A program made the translations under genes and the position numbers. The notes under the pieces were generated by a model. The model worked only from the letters and a program-made list of their open reading frames with translations, was not told where the DNA came from and made no database searches. Positions 1-6,084 of a DNA stretch of 12,428 bases are shown one piece after another. Position 1 is the first letter of the stretch; each line of letters starts with the position of its first letter. Origin of the DNA: CBDUZS01 sp965371785 (GTDB taxonomy: Bacteria; Fermentibacterota; Fermentibacteria; Fermentibacterales; JCC-6); NCBI GenBank assembly GCA_965371785.1, contig CBDUZS010000067.1, positions 1-12,428 of the forward strand. The letters run 5' to 3'.

Positions 1-54
1 CCGGCGACCACCTGATCCACAATCAGGGGCTCTACCAACTGAACTACTCCCACC
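1..54 (-). tRNA. tRNA-His (anticodon GTG), 3' part cut by window edge
   Basis: Read on the minus strand from position 54, the sequence folds as the first 54 nt of a tRNA. There is an acceptor 5' strand with the extra G at -1 that is characteristic of tRNA-His. The D stem pairs GTTC with GAGC around a TTGGTA loop. The anticodon stem pairs CCTGA with TCAGG and encloses the loop TTGTGGA, so the anticodon is GTG (positions 18-20). A short variable loop follows, then the first strand of the T stem. The rest of the T arm, the acceptor 3' strand and any encoded CCA lie before position 1. The gene diverges from nrdR and has its own promoter just upstream. Confidence 0.95.
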
Positions 55-64
55 AAAGCACAAA

Positions 65-93
65 ATTCTATACTTTATGGGGTTCTTCGTCAA
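65..93 (-). promoter_or_regulatory. Promoter of tRNA-His (sigma70-type)
   Basis: On the minus strand, TTGACG (93-88) and TAGAAT (70-65) are separated by exactly 17 bp. Each matches the sigma70 consensus at 5 of 6 positions. The predicted start of transcription, near 57-59, would be only a few bases before the tRNA 5' end at 54, as expected for a tRNA gene. No experiment supports it here. Confidence 0.6.
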
Positions 94-112
94 GCAGTGG
101 AGTGTCTTGACG
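88..112. repeat. Perfect 7-bp inverted repeat between divergent genes
   Basis: CGTCAAG (88-94) and CTTGACG (106-112) are exact reverse complements separated by 11 bp. Each arm contains a TTGACG hexamer facing outward, one towards tRNA-His and one towards nrdR. The repeat may simply be two back-to-back -35 elements, or it may be an operator. The sequence alone does not decide between them. Confidence 0.55.
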
Positions 113-135
113 CCGAGCCTCTTCCGGGGTACGGT
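107..135 (+). promoter_or_regulatory. Possible nrdR promoter (weak -10)
   Basis: TTGACG at 107-112 is followed after 17 bp by TACGGT at 130-135. The -35 is good, but the -10 matches consensus at only 3 of 6 positions. This is the best-placed candidate for nrdR, with a leader of about 20 bases. A further TTGACA at 142-147 has no -10 at the right distance. Confidence is low. Confidence 0.3.
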
Positions 136-163
136 TAACGGTTGACAAGGCGGTGAAAAGACA

Positions 164-616
164 GTGAAGTGCCCTCGTTGTGGCGGAATGGACGATCGCG
201 TAATCGATTCGCGAGGCGCAAAGGAAGGCCGTGCGACACGAAGGCGGCGCGAGTGCGCCGACTGCGGTTATCGTTTCACAACTTACGAGTACATAGAAAC
301 ATCTTATCCAGTTGTAGTAAAAAGAGATGGACAACGTGAACCTTTCGATCCCCTTAAACTGGAGAAGGGAATTGCAAGGGCCTGTGAAAAGCGACCTGTT
401 TCGACTAAGGATATCAAGGATCTCGTTGACAGGGTTGCATCAAGGGTGGCGGACGAGTTCCATGACGAGGTGGAAGCAGAGTACATAGGAAAATGCGTAA
501 TGGATCTTCTCCAGGAACTGGATCAGGTCGCTTACGTCAGGTTCGCGAGCGTCTACAGGCAGTTCAAGGACGTGTCGCAGTTCAAGGAAGAGCTCGACCG
601 CCTGCTGAAGAGCTGA
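164..616 (+). CDS. nrdR: Transcriptional repressor NrdR
   Basis: NrdR is a cytoplasmic zinc-binding repressor that senses ATP/dATP and represses ribonucleotide reductase operons. The 150-residue product has the usual family length. An N-terminal zinc ribbon has Cys3-x2-Cys6 and Cys31-x2-Cys34, with the basic stretch around residues 24-29 typical of its DNA-binding surface. An ATP-cone follows from about residue 49, opening with the conserved VVKRDGQREPFD (51-62). The family motif VAYVRFASVYRQF lies at about 122-134. The start is GTG at 164, which gives the canonical MKCPRCGG opening, with a modest purine-rich ribosome site near 147-153. No nrd reductase gene is in the window, so its targets lie elsewhere. 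It may be transcribed on its own or read through into rnfC. Confidence 0.97.
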   Translation: MKCPRCGGMDDRVIDSRGAKEGRATRRRRECADCGYRFTTYEYIETSYPVVVKRDGQREPFDPLKLEKGIARACEKRPVSTKDIKDLVDRVASRVADEFHDEVEAEYIGKCVMDLLQELDQVAYVRFASVYRQFKDVSQFKEELDRLLKS

Positions 617-719
617 TTAACACGGTTTCCACACTTGCCCTTTTTCACGTGTTATCCTATGAATCAGCGATAAGTTTGAACCGAATCCCATGGCTTTGCT
701 GTACCTGCAGAGGAGACCC
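617..719 (+). promoter_or_regulatory. nrdR-rnfC gap with weak rnf promoter candidate
   Basis: This 103-bp gap is the only non-coding space before the rnf-sel genes, so it is where their promoter should be. The best candidate is TTGCCC (635-640), 17 bp, TATGAA (658-663), each 4 of 6 to sigma70 consensus. AACACG (619-624) can pair with CGTGTT (648-653) across a 23-nt loop, but no T-run follows, so it is not a convincing terminator. A good ribosome site, AGGAG (711-715), ends the gap 4 nt before the rnfC ATG. Confidence 0.3.
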
Positions 720-2036
720 ATGAGCAAACCCGTATCCTTTGCCGGGGGAACTCACCCTTTCGGTAACAAGGAGCTTTCGAGCGACCAGGCCATTACCCTG
801 TTACCTGCTCCCGAGATCGTCAGGGTTCCTCTCTGTCAGCATCTCGGAGCCCCTTCAAAACCCACGGTCGAACCGGGGGACATTGTGAGAAGGGGACAGG
901 AAATCGGCAGACAGAACGGTTTCATCAGCATTCCGACACACTCACCCGTCCAGGGTGAGGTTCTCAGAATAGAGGACATACCTCTTCCACACAGGAGATA
1001 CGGTCAGGCGGTCGTGATCTCTACCGCTTCCGAAGAGGGCGGGCAGATCTTCGAGCCCTGGCTGGAATTCGGTGACCACGCGCCGGATGATCTCGTAGAG
1101 CGTATCAAGCTTGCAGGCGTGTGCGGTATGGGCGGCGCCAGCTTTCCGACCTATGTGAAGCTGTCTCCGCCTTCCGACAAGAGTATCGAGAAACTCATAA
1201 TCAACGGAGTCGAGTGCGAGCCGTACCTTACGGCAGATCACAGACTGATGCTCGAGAGGGCGGATGACGTAATCCTCGGTATGCGGATTCTTGCATACTG
1301 CCTTGGAGTCGGAGAAGATTACTGCATGGGTATCGAAGTGAACAAACCTGACGCGATCGAGCTCATGGAAAGCAAGGGCGTGAACGTCGTACCGTTGGTG
1401 GTTCAATATCCGCAGGGCGCCGAGAAACAGCTCATCGATGCCGTCACCGGCAGGGAAGTTCCCTGCGGCGGGCTTCCGATGGATGTTGGTCTTGTCGTTC
1501 ATAACGTCGGAACCTGTGCCGCGGTGGCAGAAGCTGTCCGGGACGGTGTTCCCTCCATCAGACGGATTACGACCGTTACGGGGCGGGGAGTCAGAAATCC
1601 CTCCAACCTGGACGTGTGCATCGGAACCGATGTCAGCGAACTGATTGCCGCTTCCGGGGGTTATCTGGATACAGTGGAAAGACTCATTTCGGGCGGACCT
1701 ATGATGGGGATGGCCCTGTTCACGGATGCTGTTCCCGTTATCAAGGGGATGAGCGGCATTCTGGCCCTTTCGCACGAGGAAGTCCGGGATGTTGCCGAGG
1801 GACCATGCATCCGCTGCGGCAAGTGTGTTGATGCATGTCCTATGATGCTCACACCGAGCCTTATTGCCAGCTTCTCCGAGCATGAGAAATGGGCTCTTGC
1901 AGATGAATACGGTGCCTTGAACTGCATGGCCTGTGGAACGTGCAACTACGTCTGTCCCGCAGGGAGGTACCTGGTTCACTACATCAAGAGGGCTCAGGAT
2001 GCTATTCGGGCTTCAGAACGGGAGATGGAGGTCTAG
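720..2036 (+). CDS. rnfC: Rnf complex subunit RnfC (ferredoxin:NAD+ oxidoreductase)
   Basis: RnfC is the peripheral cytoplasmic subunit that carries FMN and two [4Fe-4S] clusters and exchanges electrons with NAD(H). The product has 438 residues, the usual size. It opens with the family's GG-THPFGNKELS motif. A glycine-rich flavin/nucleotide loop, GVCGMGGASFPT, lies at 133-144 and INGVECEPYLTADH at 161-174. Two ferredoxin motifs are intact: Cys363/366/369 with Cys373, and Cys402/405/408 with Cys412. The ATG at 720 is chosen because AGGAG lies 4 nt upstream and the protein then begins as in the family. An in-frame ATG at 690 has no ribosome site and would add ten unconserved residues. It is the first gene of the rnfCDGEAB-selAB string, and its TAG abuts the rnfD start. 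Confidence 0.97.
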   Translation: MSKPVSFAGGTHPFGNKELSSDQAITLLPAPEIVRVPLCQHLGAPSKPTVEPGDIVRRGQEIGRQNGFISIPTHSPVQGEVLRIEDIPLPHRRYGQAVVISTASEEGGQIFEPWLEFGDHAPDDLVERIKLAGVCGMGGASFPTYVKLSPPSDKSIEKLIINGVECEPYLTADHRLMLERADDVILGMRILAYCLGVGEDYCMGIEVNKPDAIELMESKGVNVVPLVVQYPQGAEKQLIDAVTGREVPCGGLPMDVGLVVHNVGTCAAVAEAVRDGVPSIRRITTVTGRGVRNPSNLDVCIGTDVSELIAASGGYLDTVERLISGGPMMGMALFTDAVPVIKGMSGILALSHEEVRDVAEGPCIRCGKCVDACPMMLTPSLIASFSEHEKWALADEYGALNCMACGTCNYVCPAGRYLVHYIKRAQDAIRASEREMEV

Positions 2037-3164
2037 GTGACCGAGACACGCACATTCGATCTGGCAATGTCACCTCACGTGGGCACGAAGCAGTCGACGC
2101 GGAAAGTGATGTTCGACGTGATCATCGCCCTTGTTCCCGCTCTCGTAGCAGCCGTTTTCTTTTTCGGTCCGTGGGCACTTCTGCTGGTCGGATTGAGCAT
2201 CGCGACAGCGGTAGGAGTCGAGTATCTCTGTCTCAGGTTCATGAAACGCCCGGTTTCCTTCGCTTTCGATGGTTCTGCCGCCGTCACCGGCCTGCTGCTG
2301 GCTTACAACGTTCCCCCTGGAGTACCCTGGTGGCTTCCCGTACTGGGCTCTGCTTTTGCCATTGCGGTAGGCAAACAGGCATTTGGAGGTCTGGGGCACA
2401 ACATCGTGAATCCTGCTCTTCTCGGCAGGGCATTCCTCATGGCAAGTTTTCCGGTTCTGATGACCGCCGGATGGAGCGCTCCGATGGACTGGAAAGCGGA
2501 CGGTTCATCGTTCGAAACGAGCGGGATAGCTGCAGTACAGCTTGCCGAAATCCCCGGGGCGGACGCAATCTCCGGGGCTACTCCTCTGAACGTTCTCAAG
2601 ACGACATTCGATCTAGATGCCAGTTCGGCGAATGCCGTCGTAGAAGGTAACATCCAGGAGGCAGAGGTTCTCAGCCTGCGTGCCGCCGAACTCCGGTCCG
2701 CACTGTCCAGCGGCACCACCTACCAGAATCTCCTCATCGGACGGGTTGGCGGGTGCATCGGTGAGACATCGGGGATTCTTCTCATCCTGGGGGCCATCTA
2801 CCTGATCGCAAGAGGAGTGCTGGAGCTGCGGCTTCCCCTGAGCTACCTGGGTACTGTCGCCCTGTTCGGCTGGATATTTGGCGGCGCCGGATTGTTTGAT
2901 GGAGATCCTCTCTTCCATGTGCTGGCCGGAGGAGTGATTCTGGGCGGGTTCTTCATGGTCTCGGACATGGTGACAACCCCTGTGACCCGGAAGGGCAGGA
3001 TCATATTCGGAATCGGCGCGGGTCTGATCACCATGGTGATCAGGAGATGGGGGGGATACCCGGAAGGATGCTCCTACTCCATTCTTCTGATGAACCTGGC
3101 AACACCTCTGATAGACAGGTACACCAGACCCAGGATGTTCGGGGAGGTGAAGAAGAATGGCTGA
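2037..3164 (+). CDS. rnfD: Rnf complex subunit RnfD (membrane, covalent FMN)
   Basis: RnfD is an integral membrane subunit of the Rnf pump, homologous to NqrB, and carries an FMN attached by ApbE. The product has 375 residues. It begins with the conserved SPH motif (12-14) and continues with multiple hydrophobic helices. The flavinylation motif SGAT lies at 179-182, followed by PL, so Thr182 is the predicted FMN site. The family signatures MVSDMVTTPVT (307-317) and YPEG (341-344) are intact. The start is GTG at 2037, directly after the rnfC stop. GGAGG at 2027-2031 gives a 5-nt spacing. The 3' end overlaps rnfG by 8 bp, which fits coupled translation. ApbE is not encoded in the window. Confidence 0.97.
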   Translation: MTETRTFDLAMSPHVGTKQSTRKVMFDVIIALVPALVAAVFFFGPWALLLVGLSIATAVGVEYLCLRFMKRPVSFAFDGSAAVTGLLLAYNVPPGVPWWLPVLGSAFAIAVGKQAFGGLGHNIVNPALLGRAFLMASFPVLMTAGWSAPMDWKADGSSFETSGIAAVQLAEIPGADAISGATPLNVLKTTFDLDASSANAVVEGNIQEAEVLSLRAAELRSALSSGTTYQNLLIGRVGGCIGETSGILLILGAIYLIARGVLELRLPLSYLGTVALFGWIFGGAGLFDGDPLFHVLAGGVILGGFFMVSDMVTTPVTRKGRIIFGIGAGLITMVIRRWGGYPEGCSYSILLMNLATPLIDRYTRPRMFGEVKKNG

Positions 3165-3768
3165 GATCCTGAAACTCGGATCCGTCCTCACCGCGGTTTC
3201 CCTCGTCGCTGCAATCGCATTGGGGCTTGCAAACAGGGCAACGGCTCCCGTGATCGAGATACAGGAGGAGATGGCAAGACAGGCTGCGATGCTGGAAGCC
3301 TCTCAGGTTCTTGCTCCCGATGACAGCCTTCTGTTCGACTCCCTCAGTGTTACTGGTCTTTCGAATCCCTATCTCCATGTCGATGAGGAACTGACCGTCA
3401 TCTCCGTACAGAGTTCGGAAGGACTGAACCTCGGCTACGTTTTCATAGCGTACGGAAAGGGCTATTCCAGCGTTATTCAGACAATGGTTGCCGTCGACCT
3501 CTCCGGGACGGTTGCCGGTTCCGTAATACTCTGCCAGCTGGAAACTCCCGGTCTCGGCGCAAACGTCGTAAAGCCTGAAAAGCTGATCGGTCATTTCAAC
3601 GGGCTCCATGGATGGGAGCTGCTCCTCAAGAAAGACGGCGGGGAAATCGATTCGATAACGGGGTCGACAATAACATCCAGAGCCGTCGTCAATTCCGTCA
3701 GGACAGGTCTCGAGGCAATGGAAGAGGCCGGTCTCTTCAGCGATGGAGACGACGGAGGTGTATTGTGA
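3157..3768 (+). CDS. rnfG: Rnf complex subunit RnfG (covalent FMN)
   Basis: RnfG is homologous to NqrC. It is anchored by one N-terminal membrane helix (about residues 8-26) and exposes an FMN-binding domain on the outer face of the cytoplasmic membrane. The product has 203 residues. The conserved region GYSSVIQTMVAVD (102-114) and the LETPGLG motif (128-134) are present. The C-terminal flavinylation motif reads D-SITGSTITS (166-174), in which Thr171 is the predicted FMN attachment residue. The usual SGAT is here TGST, a conservative variant. The start is ATG at 3157, inside the end of rnfD, with GGGGAGGTG upstream. The TGA stop overlaps the rnfE GTG in the sequence GTGA. Confidence 0.96.
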   Translation: MAEILKLGSVLTAVSLVAAIALGLANRATAPVIEIQEEMARQAAMLEASQVLAPDDSLLFDSLSVTGLSNPYLHVDEELTVISVQSSEGLNLGYVFIAYGKGYSSVIQTMVAVDLSGTVAGSVILCQLETPGLGANVVKPEKLIGHFNGLHGWELLLKKDGGEIDSITGSTITSRAVVNSVRTGLEAMEEAGLFSDGDDGGVL

Positions 3769-4370
3769 GCTTCTCGCGAAATCTCACGAATGGGATATAC
3801 AGGGAAAATCCTGTTTTCAGGCTGACCCTCGGGATGTGTCCCTTTCTTGCGGTCACGACCTCCGTGGAGAACGCACTCGGGATGGGAGCGGCCTCGACCT
3901 TCGTGCTCCTGTTCTCCAATTTTCTCGTATCACTCTTCAGGCGTGTCATACCTTCCCGTGTCAGGATACCCTGCTACATCGTGATCATTGCCACTTTCGT
4001 GACACTGGTGGAGATGATAATGCACGCGTACTTCCCCGCGCTCTTCAAGAGCCTCGGACTCTTCATCCCATTGATAGTCGTCAACTGCATCATTCTCGGC
4101 AGGGCAGAGGGATTCGCCAACAGGAACGGTGTCCTCAATTCGCTTGCCGACGCAATCGGAATGGGAATCGGATTCACTCTTGCAATGGTGGTCATGGCTA
4201 CTTTCAGAGAGATTCTGGGAAATGGAACCTGGCTGAACATCAACCTTCTCGGCGAAAGATTCCAGAACCAGCCGATTCTGATCGCCATACTGGCTCCGGG
4301 AGCGTTCGTTCTGATGGCGTTCATCATGGGTTTCTTCAACATCATCGAAGCCAGGAAGCGAGGTCGCTGA
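3765..4370 (+). CDS. rnfE: Rnf complex subunit RnfE (membrane)
   Basis: RnfE is a six-helix membrane subunit homologous to NqrD. With its paralogue RnfA it forms the membrane core of the Rnf pump. In this family a Cys pair from each of RnfA and RnfE holds an Fe-S centre inside the membrane. Both cysteines are present: Cys25 in LGMCPFLAVT and Cys108 in VVNCIILG. The start is GTG at 3765, overlapping the rnfG stop by 4 bp, with GGAGG at 3754-3758. This gives 201 residues and the family opening NGIYRENPVF. The reading frame stays open upstream to 3612, but those codons lie over rnfG and do not resemble RnfE. Confidence 0.95.
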   Translation: MSFSRNLTNGIYRENPVFRLTLGMCPFLAVTTSVENALGMGAASTFVLLFSNFLVSLFRRVIPSRVRIPCYIVIIATFVTLVEMIMHAYFPALFKSLGLFIPLIVVNCIILGRAEGFANRNGVLNSLADAIGMGIGFTLAMVVMATFREILGNGTWLNINLLGERFQNQPILIAILAPGAFVLMAFIMGFFNIIEARKRGR

Positions 4371-4371
4371 C

Positions 4372-5016
4372 GTGAATTACACAGCATTACTGTCAGCGGT
4401 GCTTGCTGCGCCCGAAACCGGCGGGTCAGGTTTCAATCTTGCCGGGATCATGACGATCATCATCGCAGCAATACTCGTAAACAACTACGTGCTCTCCAAG
4501 TTTCTGGGCATCTGCCCCTTTCTCGGCGTGTCAAAACAGCTCGACTCGGCAGTGGGTATGGGCGCTGCCGTGATATTCGTCATGGTCCTTGCCACGCTCG
4601 GGTCGTGGGTAGTGTACCACCTGCTGCTCGTACCCCTCGAGCTGACCTACCTCAGGACTATTGCGTTCATACTCATCATCGCTTCGCTGGTTCAGCTGGT
4701 GGAGATGGTTCTCCAGAAGTTCAGTCCTGCCCTTTACAGCGCACTCGGGATATTCCTTCCGCTGATAACCACGAACTGCGCCATACTGGGTGTTGCGGTT
4801 CTCAACATCGACGAGAAATACAGCCTTGGCTACTCTCTGATAAATGCGATTGCTGCTGGAATCGGTTTCACTCTTGCTCTCATCCTGATGGCGGGATTGC
4901 GTGAGAGACTGGAGCTATCGAACGTACCTCCCGCATTGAAAGGCAAGCCGATTGCCTTCCTTGTTGCGGGAGCGATGGCAATTGCATTCCTCGGTTTCGC
5001 CGGGCTGGGAGGGTAG
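4372..5016 (+). CDS. rnfA: Rnf complex subunit RnfA (membrane), N-terminally extended
   Basis: RnfA is a membrane subunit homologous to NqrE and the partner of RnfE in the membrane Fe-S centre. Cys48 (in FLGICPFLGVSK) and Cys136 (in ITTNCAILG) are the expected ligands. The rest follows the family closely through six hydrophobic helices. The GTG at 4372 lies one base after the rnfE stop, with a weak AGGT at 4361-4364, and gives 214 residues. Typical RnfA has about 190 residues and starts close to helix 1. Here about 22 extra residues precede it: a short hydrophobic run, then PETGGSG. An internal ATG at 4450 would give 188 residues but has no clear ribosome site and leaves helix 1 short. I keep the GTG start with moderate certainty. 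The gene identity itself is certain. Confidence 0.95.
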   Translation: MNYTALLSAVLAAPETGGSGFNLAGIMTIIIAAILVNNYVLSKFLGICPFLGVSKQLDSAVGMGAAVIFVMVLATLGSWVVYHLLLVPLELTYLRTIAFILIIASLVQLVEMVLQKFSPALYSALGIFLPLITTNCAILGVAVLNIDEKYSLGYSLINAIAAGIGFTLALILMAGLRERLELSNVPPALKGKPIAFLVAGAMAIAFLGFAGLGG

Positions 5017-5019
5017 CAC

Positions 5020-6084
5020 ATGACATCTCTGCCTGCAGTGATGCTGGTTCTCTCCCTTACCGGGCAGGAGGATATTGTCCGGGCCGTTGGTTATCCCGTG
5101 GCCGTTCTCTCCGCGATTGGATTGCTGTTGGGGTTCGGTCTTGCGGTTGCTGCAAAGAAGCTCGCTGTCCCCAAGGACTCCAGGGCCGAAGAGATTGAGC
5201 GTGTGCTTCCGGGAGTGAATTGCGGCGGCTGCGGGGTACCGGGCTGCCCCGCCTTTGCACTGGCCGTTGTCAGCGGTCAATTACCTCCGAACGGCTGCGT
5301 TGCCGCAAGTGCTGCCGTAAACGCCGAGATCGCCAGGATTGTCGGCTCTGAAATCACGGATTCCGTGCGGATGATCGCTCTTGTACACTGCAATGGAGGG
5401 CATTCGGCAACGAATGCCTTCGTGTACCATGGTCCAGCAAGCTGCACCTCTGCTCACATGATCATGGGCGGACACAAGACCTGCAGGTGGGGATGTCTTG
5501 GTTTCGGTGACTGCATTGCCGTGTGTCCATTCGATGCAATCCAGATCGGTGAACACGGAGTGCCGGTGGTAGACGGGGAGAAATGTACCGGATGCGGCAG
5601 ATGCAGAGACATCTGTCCCAAGGGGATAATCGAGATGTGGCCTTTCGATCGGCAGGTTACGGTTGTATGCAACAACAGGGACAAGGGCGGCATTGCCAGG
5701 AAAGGCTGCTCCGTAGCCTGTATCGGTTGCAGGAAGTGCGAGAAGGTCTGTCCCGTGGACGCCGTGAAGATCGACATGTTCCTGGCAAGGATCGAACCGG
5801 AGACCTGTATCGGCTGCGGTCTGTGTGCAACCGAGTGCCCCACGGGAGCGATAAGGGATAACGTTGCCGCAAGACCGAAAGCGTTCATCGAGAGTTCGTG
5901 TGTCGGCTGTACGCTCTGCGTGAAAGTATGCCCTGCAGAAGCCATCACCGGTACTCTCAAGGAGAAACATGTAGTCGACCTCGAGAAGTGTGTAGGATGT
6001 GGATTGTGCGTACCCCTGTGCCCGAAGAACTGCATCAGGATGATGGGTGCGCTGTCCTACGGGAGAGGAGAAGGTGAGCTTTGA
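5020..6084 (+). CDS. rnfB: Rnf complex subunit RnfB, polyferredoxin with extra Fe-S motifs
   Basis: RnfB is the membrane-anchored polyferredoxin that accepts electrons from reduced ferredoxin and feeds the Rnf pump. A membrane helix lies at about residues 25-47. The Fe-S domain typical of RnfB follows, with Cys68, Cys71, Cys76 and Cys93. Six ferredoxin-type motifs come next: Cys155/159/165/169, 189/192/195/199, 234/237/240/244 (with Cys217 and Cys230 nearby), 263/266/269/273, 294/297/300/304 and 324/327/330/334. That predicts about seven [4Fe-4S] clusters in 354 residues, against three in the short E. coli RsxB. About 20 residues precede the usual start, beginning with a hydrophobic run. The start is ATG at 5020 with a strong GGGAGGG at 5007-5013. 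The stop overlaps the selA start in TTGA. Confidence 0.96.
   Translation: MTSLPAVMLVLSLTGQEDIVRAVGYPVAVLSAIGLLLGFGLAVAAKKLAVPKDSRAEEIERVLPGVNCGGCGVPGCPAFALAVVSGQLPPNGCVAASAAVNAEIARIVGSEITDSVRMIALVHCNGGHSATNAFVYHGPASCTSAHMIMGGHKTCRWGCLGFGDCIAVCPFDAIQIGEHGVPVVDGEKCTGCGRCRDICPKGIIEMWPFDRQVTVVCNNRDKGGIARKGCSVACIGCRKCEKVCPVDAVKIDMFLARIEPETCIGCGLCATECPTGAIRDNVAARPKAFIESSCVGCTLCVKVCPAEAITGTLKEKHVVDLEKCVGCGLCVPLCPKNCIRMMGALSYGRGEGEL

Noticed and set aside
128..147. Tandem GGTTAAC-GGTTGAC heptamers and a TTGACA before nrdR
   Set aside because: There are only two imperfect copies, and the TTGACA has no -10 at a workable distance before the gene start. Chance is the simplest explanation.
619..653. Possible terminator hairpin after nrdR (AACACG/CGTGTT)
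   Set aside because: The stem is only 6 bp around a 23-nt loop and no T-run follows it. The TTTTT at 641-645 lies inside the loop.
652..673. TTATC...GATAA inverted repeat in the nrdR-rnfC gap
   Set aside because: Arms of 5 bp with a 12-bp spacer are expected by chance, and there is no supporting second copy.
617..719. NrdR-box operator near nrdR/rnfC
   Set aside because: I looked for the AT-rich, near-palindromic ACAC-type NrdR boxes in pairs and saw no convincing match.
942..1979. Long open frame (345 codons) on the minus strand opposite rnfC
   Set aside because: rnfC has convincing motifs along its whole length. The antisense translation has no recognisable domain, and this kind of shadow frame recurs opposite other genes here.
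3612..3764. Upstream in-frame extension of RnfE
   Set aside because: The extra codons overlap rnfG in another frame and do not resemble RnfE. The GTG at 3765 has GGAGG and gives the family N-terminus.
4408..4434. PETG sequence in RnfA resembling a sortase LPxTG signal
   Set aside because: It lies at the N-terminus, lacks the Leu-Pro form, and has no C-terminal hydrophobic-plus-basic tail, so it is not a sorting signal.
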